Source: an uncultured Bradyrhizobium sp.
GTDB taxonomy: Bacteria; Pseudomonadota; Alphaproteobacteria; Rhizobiales; Xanthobacteraceae
Direction: 5' to 3'
Assembly (NCBI RefSeq): GCF_947648125.1
Contig: NZ_CANSMR010000044.1
Location: 1 to 43,651, forward strand
Length of the DNA stretch: 43,651 nucleotides
Positions 22,602-29,793 of the stretch are shown here, piece by piece. Position 1 is the stretch's first letter; every line of letters starts with the position of its first letter. The notes under the pieces were generated by a model. It made no database searches. It had not been told where the DNA came from and saw only the letters and a list, made by a program, of their open reading frames with translations. The position numbers and the translations under genes are program-made.

Positions 22602-23054
22602 TTGGACGACATCACTCTGAAAGGCCACCTGTTCAAGGCGCTCGGCGGTTTCGGCGACAAACGCATCAAGGACTTGAAGAAGAGCGACTTCTTCATTTGC
22701 GATGACCGCGACCACGCTGCTCGCGACGCGAGAGGTGAACTCTTTCTCTGGTATTGCACGGTCGGGCTCCGGGTTCTCTCAGGCGAACTCGTTCACGTCG
22801 AACTTGGCAAGGCGATGCCCCGGAATGACGCCGTGGATAAATGGTGGGCGGAGAACACCGTCGATGGAAAATACGGAATGAAGGTCATCGCGATCGCCAA
22901 GGGCGAGGAACACAAGCTCGGCGAGTTGGCGAAGCTCATCGCGGTCATCATCAAGAAGCCGTATTCCGTAAAGGCTTACAAATACGTTTGCCCCGAGGTC
23001 GCGTCGGTTCTCAGCAACACCGCCAAAGTGCTTGGCACGGCGTGGGCGGATTAG
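22602..23054 (+). CDS. hypothetical protein after RES toxin, 150 aa
   Basis: A TTG start at 22602 is preceded by GGAGG at good spacing, and no ATG or GTG lies nearby in frame. The protein has a mixed alpha/beta look: a charged N-terminal part (KRIKDLKKSDFFICDD), LFLWYCTVGLRVL, VHVELGKAM and a helical, Lys-rich C-terminal half. No domain is recognised. It follows the toxin by 46 bp, so it may be a third gene of that module, although it could be independent. An upstream extension to 21984 in the same frame overlaps the toxin and is a shadow. Confidence 0.6.
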   Translation: MDDITLKGHLFKALGGFGDKRIKDLKKSDFFICDDRDHAARDARGELFLWYCTVGLRVLSGELVHVELGKAMPRNDAVDKWWAENTVDGKYGMKVIAIAKGEEHKLGELAKLIAVIIKKPYSVKAYKYVCPEVASVLSNTAKVLGTAWAD

Positions 23055-23178
23055 AATGATGCTGCGGCCTCCACCGGCAGCCTCGCGCTCGTGATCGATC
23101 GACGCAACGAATCAGTCCTGCGGCTTTGATTCAAAATATCAATTGGACTTGGCGTATCGGCTGGTGCGACGATTCGCT

Positions 23179-23449
23179 ATGTCATCCCCTCATTCCGGCG
23201 ATCTCGGCCGGATTCACATCGTACTGGAACGCGTCGATCCGACCATGAACATGGCGCGGTTTTATGTGCTGTCCGTTGAACCGACATTGTTCGGTAACAG
23301 CGCGCTGGTACGAGAGTGGGGACGAATTGGAACTCCCGGGCGCCGCCATAGCGAATTCTTTGATCAGGTGGCTGAAGCGTGTTGCGCTCGACACATGGCT
23401 CGCCCGCAAGAGACGGCGCGGTTACGTCCAGCGCCGCGCGCGTTCTTAG
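23179..23449 (+). pseudogene. WGR-domain gene, frameshifted
   Basis: The first ~68 residues form the WGR domain: LERVDPTMNMARFYVLSVEP, then LVREWGRIGTPGRR and SEFFD. The expected continuation (VALDTWLARKRRRGY and a nearby stop) is found in the +1 frame, ending at 23449. Removing one base near 23380-23386 would join the two. WGR domains occur in DNA-repair-linked proteins and in small stand-alone proteins of alphaproteobacterial plasmids. The frameshift may be a real mutation or a sequencing error. There is no clear ribosome binding site. It lies 119 bp upstream of the LuxI gene, with which it appears fused in the shifted frame. Confidence 0.75.
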
Positions 23450-23568
23450 AATACCTCCGAATTGGTGGAATCACGGCGCGCGGCGCGCCGCAATGGTGGT
23501 TTGTAGCCATACCGCCCTGGCGTCGACCGTGCCTCACTCGGCTTGTTTCAACAGCCGAGGAGTTTCCC

Positions 23569-24192
23569 ATGCTGATGGTTGTTTCCGGCCCGGACGTCAG
23601 TCGACATGCCGCACTGATGGATCGAGCCTACCGCTTCCGCCACGCGATCTTTGTGGACGAAAAGGGTTGGGACGATCTGCGCCAGCCTGATGGCCTGGAG
23701 CGTGATCGCTTCGATGACGCCCATGCGATTCACCAAATCTGCCTGCGTGGTGACGACATCGTGGGCTATCAGCGCCTGCTCCCCACGACCCGGCCGCACC
23801 TCCTAAGCGACGTGCTTGGCGATTTATGCCGCCGGCGTCCGCCGCGAGGCCCACGTGTTTTCGAATGGACGCGGTTTTGCGTCGCGCCCGGCCAACGTGA
23901 GATGCGCCCCCGCGGCGACAGTCCGTTCCTCGAGCTGGCGCAAGGCGTCGTCGAATGGGGAATGGTGAATCGCGTGGACACCGTCACAGTCGCCATCGAC
24001 TGGCGCCTGATGGTGATTGCAATGCAGCTCCGCTTCTTCGTGCGGCCGCTCGGCTTCCCCAAACGCATTGGCCGCGACGAAGTCGTCGCGCTGCGCATGT
24101 CGTTCAATCGTGAAACCTTGGCCGCGCTCCACGATGCTCGCGGTTGCGAGACACCTGTGCTGACGACAACGTCCTGGCCGTCGGCAGCTTGA
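23569..24192 (+). CDS. luxI: LuxI-type acyl-homoserine-lactone synthase, 207 aa
   Basis: All residues conserved in LuxI enzymes are present: YRFRHAIFVDEKGWDDL (Arg, Phe and Trp), DRFDDAHA (the Asp pair), GYQRLLPT (Arg), and VFEWTRFCV (Glu and Arg). The DLRQPDGLERDRFD stretch resembles the BjaI/RpaI group that uses acyl-CoA or aryl-CoA donors, so the product may not be a classic fatty-acyl signal; this is inference. The ATG at 23569 has GAGGAG at good spacing, so it is the true start, not the distant one that would fuse it to the WGR frame. No luxR partner lies in the window. It probably controls conjugation by cell density. Confidence 0.9.
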   Translation: MLMVVSGPDVSRHAALMDRAYRFRHAIFVDEKGWDDLRQPDGLERDRFDDAHAIHQICLRGDDIVGYQRLLPTTRPHLLSDVLGDLCRRRPPRGPRVFEWTRFCVAPGQREMRPRGDSPFLELAQGVVEWGMVNRVDTVTVAIDWRLMVIAMQLRFFVRPLGFPKRIGRDEVVALRMSFNRETLAALHDARGCETPVLTTTSWPSAA

Positions 24193-24233
24193 GAACGAGC
24201 AGCCCAAGAACAAGAACAGCGCAACAGGAGGAA

Positions 24234-24485
24234 ATGCAGGTGATTCGGACTGCCGATACGAAGATCGTCGCTCATGAACTGCACACACGATATGATCATA
24301 TTCGTGCTGTCACACTGATTGGGCGAACCTTGCAGAAGGCCCTGTTTGCGGGCCGGTCGGACGAGGTGGTGTTTTGGGCCTTGGTGCACGCTCACTACCG
24401 GGGCGGCGATCTTTGTGCGGCGACCGAAGAGCAGCTCAACTTCTTCGCGCCTTTCATCATCCGCGACCCATCAGAAAACAACTGA
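24234..24485 (+). CDS. small hypothetical protein after luxI, 83 aa
   Basis: Begins MQVIRTADTKIVAHEL, with ACAGGAGG at good spacing before the ATG at 24234. It follows LuxI by 41 bp on the same strand and ends 5 bp before the convergent stop of the lysozyme-like gene. It is helical, soluble and acidic, containing RYDHIRAVTLIGRTLQKALFAG and WALVHAHYRG. I do not recognise the family. Its position suggests co-transcription with luxI, so it may modulate the signalling circuit, but nothing in the sequence shows this. Confidence 0.7.
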   Translation: MQVIRTADTKIVAHELHTRYDHIRAVTLIGRTLQKALFAGRSDEVVFWALVHAHYRGGDLCAATEEQLNFFAPFIIRDPSENN

Positions 24486-24490
24486 CCGGT

Positions 24491-25183
24491 TCAGACGTCG
24501 TTCGGGCTCACGATGACCGAGGCCGTCGAAGCGCTCGGCGGATTCGCGGCAACACCGGTCGAGGTCGGAAAGTCGCCTGGTCCCGTCGGCGCCTGGACGC
24601 AGACGGTCGAGTTCTGTCCGGTGAAACACGAGACATCGTAGCCTGCGCCGCGCACCAAATAGGTACACACGCTGACGCCGTTTCCATCTTTGACATTGCG
24701 TGCGTTGCAATCCCCGCTCGCCACGTAGTTCGCGAGCTTTCCATTGGACCCACAACCGAACTGGCAAGCCATCAGGATCGACGACTGGTCGATTGTCGCG
24801 CATTTCGAGCCCGAGCAAACCTGCTGGCCGACGATTGAGGTCAGCCCGTTCTTTTGCGCCTGGGCCCAGGAATTCTGTTCGTATTGCGTCCAGGCCGCCG
24901 TCTGCGCGGAGGGATTGTTGAGAAAGCTTTGGGCGCTGCCGCTGTAATAGCGCTCGAAGGTGCCCGGGCAGAACTGGAAGGCGCCGAGGCAACCGAACTG
25001 GTTGACCGTTCCGAAATTCCCCTCGCTGCCGGAGACCTTGGACGCGAAGTCCGCGCAGTTCGACGGGATGCCGGCCGCTGTCAAGTTCGCGGCGGACTCG
25101 CCGGCGAAAGCCGCCGCTGCCGACAGGCAGAGGAGAAGACCCGCGTCGGCGATGGCGCGACGGATTGCCTGTCGCGCACTCAT
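24491..25183 (-). CDS. secreted lysozyme-like protein, 230 aa
   Basis: Signal peptide at residues ~1-27 (AGLLLCLSAAAAFAGE). The mature part has SGSEGNFGTVNQFGCLGAFQFCPGTF, resembling the catalytic Glu and the GA(F/Y)QF motif of the lysozyme-like transglycosylase fold. About eight Cys residues suggest disulfides in the periplasm. The C-terminal ~45 residues are Ser/Thr/Pro-rich. It likely remodels peptidoglycan during mating-pore assembly, in addition to the classic VirB1 at 29052. The start overlaps the upstream stop as ATGA. The family assignment rests on short motifs and is moderately sure. Confidence 0.65.
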   Translation of the reverse strand: MSARQAIRRAIADAGLLLCLSAAAAFAGESAANLTAAGIPSNCADFASKVSGSEGNFGTVNQFGCLGAFQFCPGTFERYYSGSAQSFLNNPSAQTAAWTQYEQNSWAQAQKNGLTSIVGQQVCSGSKCATIDQSSILMACQFGCGSNGKLANYVASGDCNARNVKDGNGVSVCTYLVRGAGYDVSCFTGQNSTVCVQAPTGPGDFPTSTGVAANPPSASTASVIVSPNDV

Positions 25184-25662
25184 GGCCTCGCTCCGGCGAT
25201 CGGAAATTTATAGTCCCCGTTGACGAGCGTCATACTGTCGTCGCTGAGCGCGAACGGATGTTGGGCAAATTGGGTGAGCGTCCTGTTTGCAGCCAAATCG
25301 GCGTAACGCGGATCGTCGGGCGGTACGATTTGATGCATCAGATCGGTGACGAGCACCGTGCGCCGTCCGTCGGCGCCGACGCGGACAAGCCGCGTCGGAC
25401 ACGTGCCGGACGAACAATCCTCGTTCCAGATCTGTGAGACGATCAGCTCGCCCTTCGGCGTGTGCAGGACGTATTCGTGGATCGTCACCGTGCCCTTCGG
25501 GCCAATCGCAAGATCGTTGCCCGTCCAGATTCCGTCGGGATCCTTGGCGACGTTGCGGTACGACGTCTTGTAGGCAAAATTCATCTCCGCCGCGCTCAAC
25601 GGCGACGTAAGGATCAGCCCCGCAATGCCGAGACAGGTCAGCCAGGAGGCGGTGGCGCGCAT
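25180..25662 (-). CDS. secreted protein of unknown function, 160 aa
   Basis: The ATG at 25662 has a CAGGAG site. A signal peptide at about residues 1-25 (LTCLGIAGLILTSPLSAAE) implies export. The mature protein is beta-rich: WTGNDLAIGPKGTVTI, LHTPKGELIVSQIW and VRVGADGRRTVLVTDL look like strands of a sandwich or propeller. Two Cys at ~90 and ~95 flank a short segment (EDCSSGTC) and could form a disulfide. No family is recognised. It is coupled to the lysozyme-like gene (ATGA). Confidence 0.72.
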   Translation of the reverse strand: MRATASWLTCLGIAGLILTSPLSAAEMNFAYKTSYRNVAKDPDGIWTGNDLAIGPKGTVTIHEYVLHTPKGELIVSQIWNEDCSSGTCPTRLVRVGADGRRTVLVTDLMHQIVPPDDPRYADLAANRTLTQFAQHPFALSDDSMTLVNGDYKFPIAGARP

Positions 25663-25705
25663 GGTCGGATTTCTCCTGCGAACGGTTCGGGCCGATCGGC
25701 CGGTG

Positions 25706-26347
25706 CTAGTGCAGGGGCACATTGAAGGAACACCCATCGACGGCCGCATGATTGACGATCATTCCGATCTTCACCGTCCTGGTCGGAACGTCATAGGAGG
25801 CGTAAGCCGCCGTCGCGGTCGTATCGACGGCCGCGTGGGCTTCGGGCTCGAGAAAACAAGCGCGGCCGGCCTCCAGCGTGCGGACCTGCACGCCTTCGTA
25901 GACGGCCATGCGCAAAGGGCAGAGCTTGATCGTCACGTGGGCGACCCGATCGACGCTCTTGACCTCGCAGCCGGTCACGGTGTTGAGGGCGCTGAGAACA
26001 ACCGAGCGTCGCGCGCTCCAGATGACGAAATGGGCTTCGGTGACCGGTGCGTTGCCGGCCGCAAAGCGCTCGTCACCCCGGGCGCGATAGTTACGGTTGT
26101 TCTCCTCGATCGCGTCCTTCCAAATGTCGGTGTAGGTGGCTGTCACTTGTGACGGCCGTTGCAGATCCGCGTAGGACATCGGCCGCCAAGTCCCAGGATC
26201 GGCCGTCAGCGACTGCGCTTTGGCTACCGTGAAGGCCTCGCCCATCATCAGTCCCGTCCCCAAGATCAGCACGAAGCCGAGCCATTTTCGTTTAATACAA
26301 CATCTAATATACTGTCTCTGCCTTGTCGACACATTTGCGCGTTGCAC
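25706..26347 (-). CDS. secreted protein of unknown function, about 213 aa
   Basis: Signal-peptide-like sequence (KRKWLGFVLILGTGLMMGEA, cleavage near AKAQS). The mature part is ~165 residues with several Cys, beta-like stretches (VTGCEVKSVDRVAHVTIKL, ASYDVPTRTVKIGMIV) and a Cys near the end. No family is recognised. The start is uncertain: the listed GTG at 26347 would put a conserved AT-rich motif (26298-26316) inside the coding sequence, so translation more likely begins downstream, perhaps GTG 26272 or the ATG pair at 26248/26245, neither with a good ribosome binding site. It forms an exported-protein group with its neighbours. Confidence 0.65.
   Translation of the reverse strand: MQRANVSTRQRQYIRCCIKRKWLGFVLILGTGLMMGEAFTVAKAQSLTADPGTWRPMSYADLQRPSQVTATYTDIWKDAIEENNRNYRARGDERFAAGNAPVTEAHFVIWSARRSVVLSALNTVTGCEVKSVDRVAHVTIKLCPLRMAVYEGVQVRTLEAGRACFLEPEAHAAVDTTATAAYASYDVPTRTVKIGMIVNHAAVDGCSFNVPLH
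26298..26316 (-). promoter_or_regulatory. AT-rich motif shared with virB promoter region
   Basis: Matches 29007-29025 at 16 of 19 positions (CAACATYYAATATAYTGTC on the plus strand; on the minus strand it includes TATATT). It stands out in a GC-rich region and lies between the lipoprotein gene and the next exported protein gene, so it could be an operator or promoter for the three downstream minus-strand genes. Confidence 0.6.
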
Positions 26348-26359
26348 GGGCGACCGGTC

Positions 26360-26914
26360 CTATTCGTATCGCGGCCGGCCGGGCAGCCACCCCCAGAAAT
26401 CCTTCGGAGATTTTTCGCGATTGCGCCAAGGAACCGCGGCGAGCGGCGGATAGACCGGCTGCATCGTCCAAATGGCGTCGTAATAATAGAAATTCGCGGT
26501 CTCTCGCCGCATCCGCCGACCTGAACCATCGAGAAAATCGGTCGCGCAATGAACCGCGGGTGCGCGGTAGCGGGTCACGCGAGCGGTCTGCTGGTCGAGT
26601 ATCCCCGGCTTGCAGCCGAAGAGCCAGATCGACACCGGATAGCTGCGATTCTCCGGCGCGGTCGCCAGCAAGCGCAGATAGGCGGCATTGGCTTCGACCT
26701 GTGTCGGATAGGGAAAGCGCTCGGTCAGGATCGGCGCGAACGTCGACCGGTCCGGGGCATATTCCAACCGGCCGGGCTTGACCTGTTCAGGCGCAAAGAG
26801 TGGTTCCGGCCCAAGCGGCGGCCCGTTCACGACGGGGCCTGCCGGAGCAGCGCAACCGGCAAGGAGGAGCAGAAGCGGAAGGATGAGGGCGCTTGGCCGC
26901 GATTTTGCTGTCAC
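26360..26914 (-). CDS. secreted lipoprotein, 184 aa
   Basis: The N-terminus ends in the lipobox LAGC with Cys21, so it should be lipidated and anchored in the periplasm-facing leaflet or outer membrane. The mature part begins with a Pro-rich linker, then a compact domain of ~140 residues (YPVSIWLFGCKPGIL, ANFYYYDAIWTMQPVYPP). No family is recognised. A GTG start overlaps the preceding stop as GTGA, so it is coupled to the nuclease-fold gene upstream. It likely belongs to the envelope part of the transfer apparatus, by context only. Confidence 0.75.
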   Translation of the reverse strand: MTAKSRPSALILPLLLLLAGCAAPAGPVVNGPPLGPEPLFAPEQVKPGRLEYAPDRSTFAPILTERFPYPTQVEANAAYLRLLATAPENRSYPVSIWLFGCKPGILDQQTARVTRYRAPAVHCATDFLDGSGRRMRRETANFYYYDAIWTMQPVYPPLAAVPWRNREKSPKDFWGWLPGRPRYE

Positions 26915-27492
26915 CGGCGGACCTCATTGTCCAATGCCGATTGCCGGTCACGTCGCGCCCGCCAGTCCCACGGCATTTCGAAGGTGCTCGACCACAAGCC
27001 GCGATAGGCTTTGCGTGCGTCCGCCTGGGCGGCGGCGTAAGAGGGGATTTTCAGATCGCTCGAGCCCAGGGGTGCGAGGACGGCAACGCCGTCGTGGAGC
27101 ATGTCGGCGGCGAGATCGGCATGGCCGGCGGTCGCGCAGCGCACGAGTTGCTCGTCACCGTCGGCGCGCACGCTGCCGCAGGCAAGCCACTTGTTGAGGG
27201 TTGCGGTAACGAGCCAGGCGACGGCCATGGCTCCGCACGGCCACGGCTGCCGTCCGAGCCGGGCGGTTTGATCAGGCGCGCAGGTCTCGATGCCATAGAG
27301 CCGGTAGACCGTGCGGGTTTCGATGTCCCGGAAGCGGGCGCCGTCGATCACCTCGACACGGAGGGGCTGCGGCTGCGGCTGCGTTTTCGGCGTGTAGATA
27401 TTCGATGGCGCGTTCGCCGACTGGGCTCCCGCATTGCCGGGCAGGAGCGCCAATCCGGCAACTGCGATCAGGATCGCATCAAGCCGCGTCAT
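26911..27492 (-). CDS. secreted SNase-like protein, degenerate, 193 aa
   Basis: Signal peptide about residues 1-23 (LIAVAGLALLPGNAGA, then QSA). The mature part is a staphylococcal-nuclease-like fold: VIDGARF, YRLYGIETCAPDQ, then a helical part and KAYRGLW near the end. Compared with active SNase, the Arg of YRLYG is present, but the general-base Glu and the calcium-ligand Asp of DGDT are replaced (Ala and Ala/Arg). So it is probably inactive as a nuclease. The start at 27492 overlaps the SSB stop by 14 nt. Confidence 0.75.
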   Translation of the reverse strand: MTRLDAILIAVAGLALLPGNAGAQSANAPSNIYTPKTQPQPQPLRVEVIDGARFRDIETRTVYRLYGIETCAPDQTARLGRQPWPCGAMAVAWLVTATLNKWLACGSVRADGDEQLVRCATAGHADLAADMLHDGVAVLAPLGSSDLKIPSYAAAQADARKAYRGLWSSTFEMPWDWRARRDRQSALDNEVRR

Positions 27493-27814
27493 CGCGCGAT
27501 CCGAGATCGAGCTTATGGAAGACGTTGGCGATGATGTCGGTCGTGTAGACGGTCTCGCCGTCTTTCTTGTAACTGCCATCGGCAATCCGACACTCGGCAT
27601 AGACCGGATCGCCTTTTGCGATGTTGGCAATCGCCCATTGGGCGGCCTTTTCGTTGAGGATCGTGACGGTCACCCAATCCGTTTCTTCGCGTCGCTCGCC
27701 TTTGGCATCCGTCCAGGCGCGATCGGTGGCCACATTGATTTTCGCGGCCTTGTTAAAGGCCTTTGGCGCCTGGCCGACGCGGCCGCGCAGAATGAAGAGG
27801 TTGGTACTTCGCAA
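27479..27814 (-). CDS. ssb: single-stranded DNA-binding protein, 111 aa
   Basis: OB-fold SSB: begins RSTNLFILRGRVGQAPKAF, then KINVATDRAW, WVTVTILNEKAAQWA, KGDPVYAECRI and GETVYTTDIIANVFHKL. It lacks the acidic C-terminal tail with DDDIPF of full-length bacterial SSB, so it may not recruit the usual partners; this is common in plasmid SSBs. A TTG start at 27814 follows AGGAG. It is the only cytoplasmic protein in a run of exported ones and may coat transferred single strands. Confidence 0.86.
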   Translation of the reverse strand: MRSTNLFILRGRVGQAPKAFNKAAKINVATDRAWTDAKGERREETDWVTVTILNEKAAQWAIANIAKGDPVYAECRIADGSYKKDGETVYTTDIIANVFHKLDLGSRDDAA

Positions 27815-27823
27815 GGCTGTCTC

Positions 27824-28450
27824 CTATGGTTGCTGTGGGGTATCGGGCGTTGGCGCCGCGGCGTGCGCTGGCGATGTCGGCTCGGTGCCGGCCGGGCGCT
27901 GCAGCGTACGAAGAATGATGGCGTTCGGATCGGGGAGATCCGCAAACGCCCAGAGACCCGCTTTGCTCTGTGCCGCGACTTCTTCGGCGACCCAATACGG
28001 CGGATGGACCGGCTGGCCGTCGGGTTTGAGCGAGGCGAATGCGAATCCGGTTGCGATCAATGCCGTCCCAAGATCGATGCGGGATCCGGCGCCGGCGCCT
28101 GTCGTCGGGATGGCGACACAGAAGACGAAGACGGTGCGTGTCTGCGGCGCTTCGACGGCATTGTAGCATTGCGGTCGCAGATCGCGGGTCAGTGCGACGA
28201 GCATCGCGAGCGAGGCTTCCCCGCAATCGCGCTTCACCCCGTGGCCATTGGTGAAACTCGTGCCGCGAAGACAAGCTTGGACGCCGTAGAGCCGATAGGT
28301 CACGTTTTCGACCGACCAACTGTCGCCCGTCAGGTAGATCGCGTTCGGCGGCACGGGAAACCAGGCCGAGGGCGAAGTCTGAGCGTTCGCTACGCCGAGC
28401 GGGATACCGCAGACAGACAGCACGGTGAGGAGCCGCCGCAGATGTCGCAT
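27824..28450 (-). CDS. second secreted SNase-like protein, degenerate, 208 aa
   Basis: Signal peptide about residues 1-24 (LLTVLSVCGIPLGVANA). The mature part has VTYRLYGVQACLRG, paralogous to YRLYGIETCAPDQ of the gene two positions downstream, and AAQSKAGLWAFADL near its end, typical of the SNase C-terminus. The Glu and Asp of the active site are not conserved (Gln, Ala, Leu). So it is likely a binding fold only. Many Cys are present. It is transcribed with TrbM-like upstream and SSB downstream. The ATG at 28450 lies 1 nt after the upstream stop. Confidence 0.72.
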   Translation of the reverse strand: MRHLRRLLTVLSVCGIPLGVANAQTSPSAWFPVPPNAIYLTGDSWSVENVTYRLYGVQACLRGTSFTNGHGVKRDCGEASLAMLVALTRDLRPQCYNAVEAPQTRTVFVFCVAIPTTGAGAGSRIDLGTALIATGFAFASLKPDGQPVHPPYWVAEEVAAQSKAGLWAFADLPDPNAIILRTLQRPAGTEPTSPAHAAAPTPDTPQQP

Positions 28451-28451
28451 G

Positions 28452-28949
28452 TCAGTAGCCCTGCAGCGAGAAGTAGACGCGTTGCACGCCGTTGGCTGTC
28501 GTGATGTCAACGAAATATGGATCGTTGCGCGCTTGCCGGGGCGTGGTCGGATAGTCCGTGGTGCAGCCGTTGTCTCCCGAGCATGTCTGCGAGGGCCTCG
28601 ACAAATCGGCGCATAGATTGCCGTTCGGCGCCGCCGAATAGCCTGCGTTGCCGTCGGAACCCAACTGCACCGCCGTCAACCCGGCTGGACAGGCCTGATA
28701 AGGCTCATATCCAAGACCGCTCGCATTGCCTTCCGAGCAGCTCGGCCAACTCCCTCCATGCGCCAGGCTGTGAAACAGGCTCTGCATCACGGGCACGCAA
28801 TAGGGAATCCCTGCCCAGCTCGGATTGCTGGCGGCCGCGCACAGCAGCACCTTGCATCCAAAGGAGGCGTCCTGCGCCTCGCCGCGGCCCACGCCGGCCA
28901 GCATCGCCGCGCCAGCCACGCCGATCAACAAAGCTGCACAGCGCGTCAT
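28452..28949 (-). CDS. TrbM-like secreted conjugation protein, 165 aa
   Basis: Signal peptide about residues 1-25 (LIGVAGAAMLAGVGRGEA). The mature part starts with a Cys-containing helical segment (FGCKVLLCAAASNPSW, YCVPVMQSLFHSL) like the CxxxLCL region of TrbM, a periplasmic factor of conjugation systems. About eight Cys suggest disulfides. It is the first gene of the minus-strand set, divergent from virB1 over a ~100-bp shared promoter region. The family match is by pattern and moderately sure. Confidence 0.68.
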   Translation of the reverse strand: MTRCAALLIGVAGAAMLAGVGRGEAQDASFGCKVLLCAAASNPSWAGIPYCVPVMQSLFHSLAHGGSWPSCSEGNASGLGYEPYQACPAGLTAVQLGSDGNAGYSAAPNGNLCADLSRPSQTCSGDNGCTTDYPTTPRQARNDPYFVDITTANGVQRVYFSLQGY

Positions 28950-28994
28950 CGTCCCTCCGCAAGCGAGCCTGGTGTGGACCGATCATCTCTCCTG

Positions 28995-29025
28995 TTGCCA
29001 GAGTATCAACATTCAATATATTGTC
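28995..29025 (+). promoter_or_regulatory. virB promoter with shared AT-rich motif
   Basis: TTGCCA (28995-29000), a 16-bp spacer and TATATT (29017-29022) form a good sigma70-type promoter for the virB operon. The -10 overlaps CAATATATTG and the 19-bp motif (29007-29025) also found at 26298-26316, so one regulator could act at both sites. It lies in the 102-bp gap between divergent operons. Confidence 0.65.
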
Positions 29026-29051
29026 TATCCGAAAATGCGGGGCGGGGTGGC

Positions 29052-29780
29052 ATGTCGAGACGCGCCATAGCAATGGGTTTCGGCCTTCTGGCCGTGGTGT
29101 CCAGCGCCCAAGCGCAGGACACCCGGCTCGCAGCCGTCGACGGATCCGGTCGGATTTTGCCGGTCGCGTCGCCGGCCGCCGTCGTTCAAACCATCGGCAC
29201 CGTCAGGGGCGCCACGCCGTGTCCGAAGGCGAAGACGATGACGCCCGAGGACGCGCGCGCTTTGATCGGCCGGATCGCGGCCGAGGAGCGTTTCTCGCCC
29301 GACTTCACGCTCTCGGTCGCCAAGAACGAGAGCCATTTCGACGCGATCGCGCTGTCGGATAAGGGCGCTTTCGGGTTGATGCAATTGATGCCTGACACGG
29401 CACGGCGCTTCAAAGTCGATCTGTGCGATCCGGCCGACAATGTCCGTGGCGGCGTCCGCTATCTCCAGGCGCTCACCACCCGATACCGCAATCCCCTCTA
29501 TATCGTTGCGGCCTATAACGCCGGCGAGGACGCGGTGGACAAGAACCGCGGCGTGCCGCCTTACCCCGAAACCGTGCGCTTCGTCGCGCAAGTCATCAAC
29601 GACTTCTACGCCTGGCCGAGCCCAAGTGCGGCTGTGTCGCGTCCGACTCGCGACAAGTCCGCTGCGGTCGCCGACCTGATCGAGCCTCCGCAAGCCGGCT
29701 CCGTCACTGAGACAAAACCCGCCGCCCAGTCGCGCGATCCGGCGCAGTGGAGCGACGGGTTCGTCATGCATGTCGACTAA
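29052..29780 (+). CDS. virB1: VirB1 lytic transglycosylase, 242 aa
   Basis: Secreted transglycosylase that opens peptidoglycan for pore assembly. Signal peptide about residues 1-22 (GLLAVVSSAQAQ). SLT domain: catalytic Glu in VAKNESHFDAIALS (about residue 92), GAFGLMQLMPDTA, GGVRYLQALTTRY and AAYNAGEDAV, all hallmark stretches. A C-terminal ~60-residue tail ends in FVMHVD. The ATG at 29052 follows a GGGG-rich site. It heads the virB operon. Confidence 0.92.
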   Translation: MSRRAIAMGFGLLAVVSSAQAQDTRLAAVDGSGRILPVASPAAVVQTIGTVRGATPCPKAKTMTPEDARALIGRIAAEERFSPDFTLSVAKNESHFDAIALSDKGAFGLMQLMPDTARRFKVDLCDPADNVRGGVRYLQALTTRYRNPLYIVAAYNAGEDAVDKNRGVPPYPETVRFVAQVINDFYAWPSPSAAVSRPTRDKSAAVADLIEPPQAGSVTETKPAAQSRDPAQWSDGFVMHVD

Positions 29781-29793
29781 CGGGAGTGAGCCG

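Noticed and set aside
21002-22759. 585-aa minus-strand open frame
   Set aside because: Antisense to the antitoxin and RES toxin genes, which are recognised families with a promoter on the plus strand.
23143-24192. 349-aa WGR-LuxI fusion protein
   Set aside because: The continuation of WGR lies in another frame and LuxI has its own start and ribosome binding site, so the fusion is most likely produced by a one-base shift.
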